Shown here piece by piece: positions 12,871 through 22,782 of a stretch of DNA of 64,000 nt. Location: assembly GCA_024516155.1 (NCBI GenBank), contig JAJJXM010000037.1, forward strand, positions 310,001 to 374,000, read 5' to 3'. The notes beneath the pieces were generated by a model that was not told where the DNA came from, searched no databases, and saw only the letters and a program-made list of their open reading frames with translations. Within the stretch, counting starts at the first letter, position 1. Each line of letters opens with the position of its first letter. Made by a program: the position numbers and the translations under genes. The DNA is from Pyronema omphalodes. Its lineage: Eukaryota > Ascomycota > Pezizomycetes > Pezizales > Pyronemataceae.

Positions 12871-15800
12871 AAGAAAGCTATTGCGTTGTGTCTCTAACTA
12901 TAGTCATAGCGAATAGCCAGCTAATTGATTCTTGGTTCCTGAATTTTTGTTGTTGATGAGATGATGAACGATATGGTGGACACTGCCCCAGTGCGTGGTG
13001 TTGCGCGAGATTAAACTTTCAATCTACTGTCTAGGTGCATTTAAACCAATGAATGTTAGGCTTTGTGGTGATGGCATATGTATGGTGCCATACAAGATTA
13101 CAGGTTGATAGGATAGAGTTGGTTGGAGTTGGTTGGAGGAGGATAACATAGCTCATCAGCGGAAACTGGATGGCTTCTAAACTACAGTCTCATTTTCGCC
13201 GCCGTTACCGTCGAAGCAGCTGCCGTGGCTGAAGCAAGCCATACAGGCCATCACTGCCGACACATGACTCGCGACTCGCCATCTCTCCATCTCACGCTGA
13301 ATTATTCAAAAAATATCTTTCACATGAACTATCCATCACCCAATCCCCTTCTTCATCGTCTTCTTCCAATTAGCTCCGTTTCCATCTCAATCTCGTTTCA
13401 GTTCCTGCCAATCAAATCTTTTCAACCTAGTTATCAGATCCAGCGCTGCGCTGCACTGCATGCAAGATAGAGTCTTAGTAATGCCACGCATCGATATCAC
13501 CATCACCATGTGCCGATCTTTATTTTACTGTATACTGGATCCTTACAGAACCCTAGTTACAGAACCCTTACATACAGATGAAGTCGTACGGAGCTCATGT
13601 GGAATGCATGTGGAACGGATACGTGGTGGACGCAGGTCAGCGCAAAAAGGAATTGTCTGCAACGTGGAATGCGGAAGCGAAGCTTAATTGCTTATGTATA
13701 CCGAACAGCTGTCAATCGAAGCCAGCAGATATGTAGGGATAGGGATAGGGATAGGGATAGCCTTGTTGTTCCGCCTTGTAAGTTGCTGTAAGTTAATTCG
13801 GCTGTGCAGCGTGCGCTCTGCCGATGGAAGATCGCCTTGTAAAGTTGCAGGATAAGCTTCGGGAGCCACCAGCATCGCGTCCCGCAGTCCCGGATGATCC
13901 GCGTCAAAGATCCGTCAACGCTTTTTTACGAAACCCCCAACCAATTGACATCAGTATATTATTCGATGGAAGAGAGCTTCCGTTAAATCAGACGAATATA
14001 TTGCCTTATGATAGAACCGGTTTTGCTTTGCTTCTCCTTTGCTTTAATGAAGATATCAGATGTTATGGCACGCGAAAACTTATTCATGCTATATGGTGCG
14101 CCCTGTATGTACAGTTGCAGGATAAGCTTCGATCGGGTTCGGGAGCCACCATCGCGTCGTGTCCCGATGTCCCGGAAGATCCGTCAAAGATGTTTTGCGA
14201 ACTGATATCCTGGTTCTGTAAAGTTTCATTTGATGGAAGAGAGTTCCCGTTAAACATATATATCGCCTTTCATAAACAATTTACAGAAAACTGTAACGCA
14301 GAAACTCATCTATGCGGAAGCGGCCAATGTATCCATCTCGGCATTGGCATCGGCATCATTCTCAATCGATGCGTCGTAGAGTATACTATTGTATCGCCAC
14401 CAGTATCAATAGAGCATACAGGAAGCATACTCTTAGAGTATGTATTTTCTTACGTAGTTTTCTTTTGCATAACATCTCTACTTCGCGCGTAATTGAAGGA
14501 CTCAGAGTTCGGACTGATCCGTTGTTTCTCTCTTTTTCGATAATGAACCAAACATACAGTCGCATAGGCAAACCCATAAAGCATACAAACGTCCAGTTCC
14601 ACATCCACCTCCACCTCCACCTCCAGCTCGAGCCCTAGCCCCAACCCCAGCCCCAGTTTCAGTTCCACTTCATCCACCATACATAGTGACGTTTCATCAT
14701 CATCATCAAAGTGCGAATTTTTTGTGAATTCTTTTCGATTTTTGGATTTTTTTAACACGTCGTCAACGGAGGTTGCAACACGTTGCATGCGCACCCATGC
14801 CCCTGCCCAGACTCATGCTCATCCTCGGCTAAGCAGCCCCAGTTCCAGCCCCAGCAGAGCTTTATCGCATCGCCAGTAAATCGTGTTGCCACAAAGACAC
14901 AGACGGACAGTGAGCTTTAGTAAAGACATACTACATAGTCTGATACGGTATCAGCCTTAATGTTTTAGCGAGACTGTTCCTGTCGCCGGCGAATGGGTTG
15001 GTGCGGTTTGACCTGACGCGCGCTGAATTGGTGGAAGTGGGGCGGGCTTTGTAGCGCCCGACAGATGGCGGCGGCGGCTGCATTCCTTCCAGACTCTCTC
15101 CTCCAAACTACTTTAGATGTAGCGGAAACTTCTTACCGCCGAAACTTAAAGAGCGGAGGCGGGTATGGTGATGGGCTGTTGGTACATACGGGGCATTGAA
15201 GCTATCTCGGCATATCACCAATCTCTATCTCCAATGGATTGACAGAGTATGTTGTGAATGACACTGATGAAGAGCTCTTCTTTTCCAATAGGCTTCAGTC
15301 GATGAAGAGCCGTTAACTTCCAATTAATAACCTATTCCAATTGGATAGAAGAAATAGAAAACTTCCTTACTGTAGTTAGCTATGGTGATAGCTATTCACC
15401 CAACACGAACAGATGACTGAGGCCATCGATACCCATCTCCAATCGATTCAACTGTGTACAGAGATTGGATACAGAATTCAACGCAGGGCCGCCAATTGAT
15501 ACAGCTATAGTGCGAGCTCAACCCACGGCCACCGCCAATCGATGCAACAGATTCAAAACCATCCTGATAAAGGAATATCTATGGTGCCTCTGTGTTGTTC
15601 TATTCCTTCACTCCTTCGCTCCTTCACTGCCACCTGCAGGTGCCAGGTTTTAGGTAGCCAGCCCTATTCTCCATAGCGTCCACTGGAATTCTATTTTCTA
15701 CTCGCTGTCACAGAGTCCGGGAATCTCATGTCTGTATGGATAAGGAACAACGCACATCGCATGCAGTATCCGCGCTAATGCCATCCATCGCAACGGTTGG

Positions 15801-16130
15801 TTGCAAATGCAAGCAAGGCAAGGCAAGGCGAGTTAGACACGTCGCGGGTGAACTATACTGTTTCCGTGCAACGCCACGGTCAACCATGCCACGCCGCCTT
15901 ACCCCGCGCAACTTATGATAGCTATAACGGGAGGAGGTAGAAATGGGAATATAAGGTCGACGATATTCCCGCTTCCTCTGGCCTGCTTTCTTGTTTGGTT
16001 TTTCATCAGCAGCATCAGAAGAAGCATCGAATCGCAAAGAACTTCAGATTTATAGCTAGAAAGCAAGCAAATCCAGCGCACTCACATAAACACTTTTTAT
16101 AAACCAACCACCAACCACAACATCATCAAC
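10839..16130. other. Long gene-poor region with low-complexity sequence
   Basis: No gene is supported. Contents: a 31-base A run at 12838-12868; four to five GGGATA units around 13735-13760; a diverged tandem duplication (about 13844-14004 and 14114-14267) inside a 222-codon frame of doubtful coding status; and CCACCT/CCCCAG low-complexity sequence at about 14600-14665. The last few hundred bases are the promoter of the first family gene. Confidence 0.45.
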
Positions 16131-16818
16131 ATGAGCTTCGGAGGAGACACGTTAGTTCTTCCCTTTCCTTTACTCTCTTTTCCCCCAACAACTCAACCCC
16201 ATCCTGAATCAAAAAAGCTAACACCGTCCCAGCTGGACCGGCGACGCTCCCCGCAACGTGTTATCGCCCGCCACCATCGCCGCCGCTCTGGCCGCTGCCT
16301 CCGCATCGCAATCCAAGCCCGCACCCCCCAGCCGTTCGCAAACCTCATACACCAAATCCTCTTCCAACTCATCCTCCAGTCGCTCCTCCTCCGGTATCAA
16401 AGCCGCCTTCGTCCCCAAGCATGACAACTGTTTCTGTATCGACTGCCGGGATCCTCTAGACCGTGACCGTCTCGGAACCTTATCCAAGAACAAAGCCGGA
16501 GATACTGTCCTCGAACATAATTCCTCCCAGAGTGTTCCTGTGGGTGTTCACTGCCCGCCCGGTCAGTGGAGGGATGATCCCGCTACTGAAAGGAAGGGGT
16601 TGAGGAGGAGCTCGACTCATGGTGGTGCTGGACCTGTTCCGCAGGGACAACCACAAAGGAGACAGTCCGCGATGAGATCTTATACCAAGGATAAGAATGG
16701 AAATATGGTTGAGGAACATGGTGGATCGGAGGCCCCGGAGGTTTATGTCCACCTAAACCCCAATGATCCTTCTCACAGGAATTTGAGGGATGATGATTAT
16801 GCCTATGAAAGAAGGTAG
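16131..16818 (+). CDS. Unrecognised tandem-family protein, copy 1
   Basis: Two exons, 16131-16150 and 16233-16818, give 201 residues. The first exon is only 20 nt (MSFGGDT), and the intron begins GTTAGTTCTT exactly as in the two downstream copies. The mature frame reads TWTGDAPRNVLSPATIAAAL, then a Ser-rich low-complexity stretch, then the conserved core KHDNCFCIDCRDP with a CxCxxC cysteine pattern, RDRLGTL, the segment HCPPGQWRDDP, a Gly/Arg/Gln-rich linker, RQSAMRSYT, and a C-terminus VYVHLNPNDPSHRNLRDDDY. There is no signal peptide or membrane segment. I do not recognise the family. It looks largely disordered around a small Cys motif that could bind metal or nucleic acid, but no function can be assigned. 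Confidence 0.8.
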
Positions 16819-18549
16819 ATGGAGTTGGTATTTCGCATGGGATTGGGATTTTGAATTGGTCTTGTTTTGCGATATGTTTTGTTTTTCTTTATTCTGCGGC
16901 AATGTTTTCATGGGTTGATTTTTTTTTTTTCGGATTGTTTTTGGATTGATAAATTTCTGATAAATTATGCATAAGATCATATATACATATAGATGAAATA
17001 TCAGTTATCGAAGTTTTGATGATGAACTCGATGAACTTGATGAAACTTGATAACCTTGTAAACATCAAAAGCCTACTAATTGCCGTACATATTTGTATCA
17101 TGTCAAGAATCTTTCGGAAGCCTCTAGCTACAACTAGCGTATGGTCATATCATTGGAATACCCCTCCACACCCGCACATAGCAGCGGACGCTTGCATGCA
17201 AAAAAAGATCTACTATGCATCCTGCATAAGTGGTAGTGCAAAGCCGGTGCATAAGTACATAACCGTCAATGCATCTCCTTGAAATCGCTCCCAATCCGCA
17301 TAGTGATCTCAAAGCTATATACCTAGCTCCAGAGTCCAGATACCAATACAGATTCAGGTGATAAGGTATAGTACATATAGTGATGAGGGATTCTGTTGTA
17401 CGTGTTCTGTAAGTTGTTTATGAACTTGCATAGTTTATTCACTCACTCGCTCATCCGCGTTGTGTGCAGCTATTCTATTTCGGGATTTAATAATAATGGC
17501 ACCTGAAGCAAAAACCGGAGATTTTTGCGTTTTTGATCAGCGGAAGAATTGTATAGATAGCAAGCAAACAAGCCAGTAAGCAAGCTAATGCATCACAGAC
17601 ACAGACGCCCATCAACCACCAACCATTGCCAAATTGGTTGTGGGGTGTGCGGCGAGGGACGGTGAATCAACCCTGATGAGGCTAAATATCAATTGTATTA
17701 TCATCAAAAATCATACATCCCGTTGAAACGCTTTCTTCTGCTACCAATCATGTACAGAGATATAGATAATTACGAACCTGGGTCTTAAATATTTCAGTTT
17801 TCCTCGCTCGGGGTGGGGAGGGTAGCCTATTGACATGTGATTATCCTAGATATAATAGTTTTGTATCAGGTAGGAAGTCACGAATACATGATAGAGATTG
17901 TAGAGAAGGGAGTATCGCGGGCTATATTGTGCCCCGCGGAGTCCGCCGAGCCGTTTTTATGATTCCTCTTCCCTTCCCTTCCCCTTACGTCTAAACCTTT
18001 TTTTATTCTCCAGAAAAGCAGTTGACGGCCGGGTCGTGGGTTTGGTGAGTAAACCGTGAGCTAGCTTGTAAGTAGCGGTTTGGTATGAGTTTGCTAGACA
18101 TTATGAGCTGCATCGGGGGACGTTTTCAGCACTGCAGCAGATGGGAACAGTTTGATTGCGTACAGTGGTTTGATATCACTCACGTTGCTTATTACACTAC
18201 AGTTCTACTATATATATTCCGTCTATCTAGTGCTCTTTACGTTCTATCTTCCACCAGCAAGAATTTTCAGAGCAAAAAACGGTCGCTTGCGAGTGACTGT
18301 GAGTGACCTCGGTCATGGTCATCCAAAGTCCCGCTCTGCTCCAAACTTAACCTTGAAGCTACATAGCTCTAGTTACCGACACAGGTGAGAAGATACCACA
18401 CATAGAGTGATTAGGGGTTATGAGTGGGGCACTAACTTACATAGCTCACTCGGTCACCCGATCACTCGCCTTGCAACTATTCTATTTACAAATTCAATAA
18501 TAACGAAGCAAAGACAAGATTTTTCAATCTTTCATCGGCCTAGAAACCG
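16819..18549. other. Intergenic with a decayed promoter/5'-UTR copy
   Basis: About 17318-17630 aligns by eye with the promoter and leader of copies 2 and 3: shared landmarks are the AGCTATTCTATTT motif, TTTAATAATAA, and AGCCAGTAAGC followed by ATCACAGACACAGAC. No gene body follows it. The promoter of copy 2 begins at about 18090. Confidence 0.55.
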
Positions 18550-18557
18550 TATAAATA
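18550..18557 (+). promoter_or_regulatory. TATA box of family copy 2
   Basis: TATAAATA lies 121 bp before the start codon. The same motif at the same 121-bp distance precedes copy 3, inside a longer block of conserved upstream sequence. Confidence 0.65.
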
Positions 18558-18670
18558 CTCCAGTTCGTGTCTACCGCTATCAAGCCAGCAACTCTATCAC
18601 AGACACAACAGAAACAACGACCAATAAACCGCCAACTACAAAACTATCAACCATCAAACAAACTATCATC

Positions 18671-19226
18671 ATGAGTTACGGACGAGACCTGTTAGTTCTT
18701 CCTTTTTCATTTTTCTTCCCTCCATGTTCCCCTACTTCTTCACCAAAAGCTAACATCCCCCAGTTGGACCGGCGAAGCCCCTCGCAACGTCCTATCACCC
18801 GAAACCATCGCCGCGGCCTTAGCTGCCGCCGGATATCAATCCCGCTCAACGCCGTCTACTTCCGATCGTTTTCAAAAGGCCAACACGCAATACCCCAATT
18901 CATCTTCCAGTCGATCCACCTACGGTAGCAAATCATCTTTCGTGCCAAAACACGAAAACTGTTACTGTATCGACTGCCGGGACCCAGCCGACCGTGATCG
19001 TCTGGGAACTCTATCCAGGAATCGAGATGGCGATACTGTCCTAGAGATGGACTCTGATGAGAGTGTGCCGCTGGGAATCCACTGCCCGCATGGTCAGTGG
19101 AGGGATGATCCAAGTGGCGGGGGAAGTGGTAGTAGTGGGGGGAGGAGGGGCTCCACTTATGGAGGGGATGGATCGCGGGGACAGGGACAGGGGCGGGGGT
19201 ATGATTACTCCTATTATAGGAGGTAG
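18671..19226 (+). CDS. Unrecognised tandem-family protein, copy 2 (shortened)
   Basis: Two exons, 18671-18690 and 18764-19226, give 160 residues. The start is MSYGRDLWTGEAPRNVLSPE, the core is KHENCYCIDCRDPADRDRLG, followed by HCPHGQWRDDP and a Gly-rich linker. Compared with copies 1 and 3 it lacks the RQSAMRSYT through NPNDPSHRNLRDDEYAY segment: the linker GQGQGRGYDYS runs directly into the shared terminal YYRR, so ~50 residues were lost in frame. The start, the 20-nt first exon and the intron donor match the other copies. Function unknown. The intact frame argues that it is still used or was shortened recently. Confidence 0.8.
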
Positions 19227-20531
19227 ATGCGGGTTCGAATCAGAAGCGGGATGTTTGGCTTTGAACCGGGAGTTTGGAATTTTGAGTATTTTGTTTTGAG
19301 TATTTTGTTTTGAGTATTTTGTTTTGAGTATTTTGTCTTGAGTATTTTGTTTTGAGTATTTTGCTTTGAGTATTCTGTTTTGCAATATGTTCTTGATAAA
19401 TTCTACAGAAGAAGACATATATAGATGAAATTCTAGTCTTTTTCAATTTTCGTTTCCCACTTATTGGGAAAAAAACACTCGATTATGATTTTGGTAGATT
19501 CAATGAATCTTGTGGGGCTTGATGGACTTGATTAACTTCATGATTCATGCTCGCTCACTCGCTAGACCCCCCTCATGCGCAGCTGTTATATTTCCAAAGT
19601 CTAAATAACACTTATGGCTAACGACTGCATAGCTTGGATTGCATGCAACATAGTGAAGTATAAGTAAGCGAAGGCTGAGCTCTGGTGCGGCGGTGTCGTA
19701 TGCACCAAGCATATGAAGAATATGAAGCATAAGAAGCATAACGATGTTGTTTAGATGAGATCAGTGTCCTTGGTCGTACATACCCTAGTTAGCCAACAGT
19801 GGTCATCTACATGTCTTTCCAGAAAAGCATGGCCAGCCAAGAAATAGCAATCAAGAACATCCATGTATGGTATTATGCAAACAAAGCCTCCGTGTAACAA
19901 CCACAATGATCCAAGTAGTAAGGAGCAATGAGCAAGGCTGCCATTGCCTATGTATGTATGTAAGTAAAGCAATACGGGAATCCCTGAGCCTCAGTTTGAT
20001 TTATACTAGAGCTAAAACCGTAGCTCGTGGAAATAATGGAAAAAACGTCCCATCAGAGTTTGACCCTCCATGCACAACTTTAGTAAAACCTCTACACCCT
20101 ACCGTAGCTGCACACTCCACCATCAAACGGTTTGATTCCCTACAATAGTTTGATATCACCTATATTGCATAGCAAACTATGTTTCATGTATAAATATTCC
20201 GTCTATTCACTTCTCTTGACATTCCATCTTCCGCCAGCGAGAATTTTCGAACTACGAAACGGGAGCTTGCGAGTGACCGCTCGTGACCTCGGGCATGGTC
20301 ACCCAAAGTCACTGGCGGTCCTTCCGGTTTATGGCGAGTCCTGAAAGCTACATGGCTCTGGTTATCAATACAGGTAATAAGGTACTGTACCTAGGGTGAT
20401 GGAGGGTTGTGCATGGCGCACTGCACTTACACAGCTTACTCCGTCACTCTTCCTGCAACTATTCTATTTCCAAATTCAATAATAACGAAGCAAAGACAAG
20501 ATTTTTCAATCTTTCGTCGGCCTAGAAACCG
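19227..20531. other. Intergenic with minisatellite and promoter repeats
   Basis: Holds a 14-bp minisatellite (next entry). About 19548-19620 resembles a short piece of the family promoter (TCACTCGCT, then GCAGCTGTTATATTTCC). The full promoter copy of copy 3 begins at about 20100 and parallels 18100-18670. Confidence 0.5.
19284..19381 (+). repeat. 14-bp minisatellite, seven units
   Basis: Seven consecutive GAGTATTTTGTTTT units start at 19284, 19298, 19312, 19326, 19340, 19354 and 19368, with single-base changes in the later ones. It begins ~60 bp after the stop codon of copy 2, probably in its 3' UTR. Copies 1 and 3 have only loose TTTTG-rich sequence there. Confidence 0.92.
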
Positions 20532-20539
20532 TATAAATA
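20532..20539 (+). promoter_or_regulatory. TATA box of family copy 3
   Basis: TATAAATA lies 121 bp before the start codon, preceded by CCTAGAAACCG, which is identical to the sequence before the copy 2 box. Confidence 0.65.
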
Positions 20540-20652
20540 CCTCCCTTCGTATCTACCGCTATCAAGCCAGCAACTCTATCACAGACACAACAGAAACAAG
20601 CACCAATAAACCGGTAACCAAGAAATCATCAACAACCAAACAAACTATCATC

Positions 20653-21353
20653 ATGAGTTACGGACGAGACCTGTTAGTTCTTTCTTTTCCATTTTTCTTC
20701 CCTCCATGTTCCCCCTACTTCTTCACCAAAAGCTAACATCCCCCAGTTGGACCGGCGAAGCTCCTCGCAACGTCCTATCACCCGAAACCATCGCCGCGGC
20801 CCTGGCCGGTGCCTCACGATCAGCACCCTCCTCTTCTAACCGTTCTCAAACCTACACGCAATACTCAAGTTCCTCTGCTAGTCGATCTTCCTACGGTATG
20901 AAATCTTCCTTCGTCCCAAAACACGAAAACTGTTTCTGTATCGACTGCCGGGATCCAGCCGACCGTGATCGTCTGGGAACCTTATCTAGGAACAGAGATG
21001 GTGATAAAGTGTTGGAACTAGATTCCGATGAGAGTGTGCCGTTGGGCATCCACTGTGCACCGGGTCAGTGGAGGGATGATTCAAGTTTTGGGGGAAGTAG
21101 TAGTAGGGGTGGCAGGAGCAGTTCGAGTTATGGTGGCGCAGGGGCTGGATCAGGGAGGCAAGGACAGGGGCGTGGGTATGGATATGCGCAGATTAGACAG
21201 TCAGCGATGAGATCCTACACGAGGGATAGCAATGGAGATTCCATCGAGGAATATGGTGGTGCCGGGACACCAGACGTTTATGTTCATCTTAACCCGAATG
21301 ACCCATCCCATAGGAATTTGCGGGACGATGAATATGCCTATTATAGGAGGTAG
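20653..21353 (+). CDS. Unrecognised tandem-family protein, copy 3
   Basis: Two exons, 20653-20672 and 20747-21353, give 208 residues, the longest copy. It has the same start (MSYGRDLWTGEAPRNVLSPE), a Ser-rich stretch, the KHENCFCIDCRDPADRDRLG core, HCAPGQWRDD, a long Gly/Ser/Arg/Gln linker, then RQSAMRSYT and the C-terminal VYVHLNPNDPSHRNLRDDEY ending YYRR. About 550 bp of upstream sequence, including the leader, is shared with copy 2, so these two arose by tandem duplication of a ~2-kb unit after splitting from copy 1. No targeting signal is seen and function is unknown. Strong conservation of the two ends and the Cys core against a variable linker suggests selection on those parts. Confidence 0.82.
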
Positions 21354-22119
21354 ATGGGCAGCTTTCTATTGGGCACGGGATGTTTGGTGCGGATTGGCTT
21401 GGGACTGGAATTTAGAATTGTTTTGTATTCGTTTTGTATTGTTTTGCGATGTTTGTTCTGCAATTTTCTTTTTGCTGGGTCGCCTTTTGGGATCGTTTTT
21501 CTTGCGTTTCATGTTCTAAAGTCATGCTAGTTTCTACAGCAGAAGACATATATAGATGAAATATCAGTTTTTTGAAGCAACTTCAATGCCCAATTGTAAC
21601 TTCGATGCATGTGACGAAACTTAATGATGTTAACGTCTTTAATGACCTCAACTAATCACAGCGCAACCATCAGCTGAAAAATAACCCACCGGAAACACCC
21701 CTCTCACAACCTTCCTCTACAACCCACATATAGCGCTATGTAGCACCATAGATAGTGGGAATTATAGAGATATGTAAGCATGTTGTATCACTCGGTTGAA
21801 TATCCAATGCAAGGCGTAAAAATTGTGATTACTAACCACACGTAGTTATCTGCATACACATCACACGATGCATGTGCGTGTCTTGTACGCCGATCGACGC
21901 CAGCTGAACCCCCGCATTTTGTACGACAGTGAAATGTCCTGTGTGACCTAGGCAGCAGTCGGAGTCGTAATCGGCCCGAAGACGACTCCACGACAGCCAT
22001 ATCAGCGCCTCTTCTTTAGCACATAATCCCACCATCCTATCTCACAACTTCACCTCCCAAGGAATTCCCGCGACTATAAACCACATCCTTAATATACTAC
22101 TAGCAGCAGAACCCCGGAA
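21354..22119. other. Intergenic, nothing recognised
   Basis: 3' flank of family copy 3 and 5' flank of the F-box-like gene. No RNA gene or repeat is seen. Confidence 0.4.
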
Positions 22120-22782
22120 ATGCTCCACCAACTCCCGCTCGACGTCCTCTCCATAATCTTCAACCACCTTTCCCCGGTTTCACTGAACACCCCATACCAC
22201 CCCTTCCTTTCGCTCTCACTGACCTCTCGCTCCTTACTTCACGCCGTCGAAACCCATAGCCATCATCTCATTACCTCCTTTCAATCATCATCGTCCTCCT
22301 CTAATAATCATAATAACAATGCATGCAACCCACCGTACCGTATCTCCTTTCTTCGCTACAGCATATCCCACTGTCGATTCTGTCACATATCCACAAATCG
22401 CCATGCAACTATCCACTCATCAATTCCCTGCTGTGTGAAGTGCGATAAACAGCACTGGCCGGAAAGAATCATGATGGAATTGGCGACGAAAATGTATGGA
22501 TTAAATGGAAGGGAACTGTTGGAAAGGTTTCAAGCAGGCAAGGTTATCAGGAGTTGGGGAGTTACTTGGATTTTTGATGAGAGGGAGATAAAGGAGTGGG
22601 TTAGGAAGACACACGGTGATGTCGAGGAGTTTAAGAATAAGCGAGTTAGGGCGTGGAATAGGGAGATTGAAAAAGCGGGTATGGAGGTAGGGGAAGCTAG
22701 AAATCGGTTACCGCCGTGGTTGGGGGATGTGATTAGAGAGTTGCATCAGAGGAATGTTGATCCAGAAGAGGATGATGAGTAG
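22120..22782 (+). CDS. F-box-like protein with Cys pairs
   Basis: A single exon of 220 residues. The N-terminus LHQLPLDVLSIIFNHLSPVS, followed by a second helix with SLTSRSLLHAV, matches the F-box fold that docks to Skp1 in SCF ubiquitin ligases. A Ser/Asn/His-rich low-complexity loop (about 55-70) comes next, then two Cys pairs, C85xxC88 and C105xxC108, that could form a small zinc ribbon. The C-terminal half is basic and helical, ending in acidic residues (PEEDDE). Proteins of this layout are common and poorly characterised in filamentous fungi; the substrate cannot be inferred. The F-box call is by pattern only. Confidence 0.7.
   Translation: MLHQLPLDVLSIIFNHLSPVSLNTPYHPFLSLSLTSRSLLHAVETHSHHLITSFQSSSSSSNNHNNNACNPPYRISFLRYSISHCRFCHISTNRHATIHSSIPCCVKCDKQHWPERIMMELATKMYGLNGRELLERFQAGKVIRSWGVTWIFDEREIKEWVRKTHGDVEEFKNKRVRAWNREIEKAGMEVGEARNRLPPWLGDVIRELHQRNVDPEEDDE

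Noticed and set aside
13824..14492. 222-codon frame as a protein gene
   Set aside because: Sits in low-complexity duplicated DNA; no domain. Kept only as a finding.
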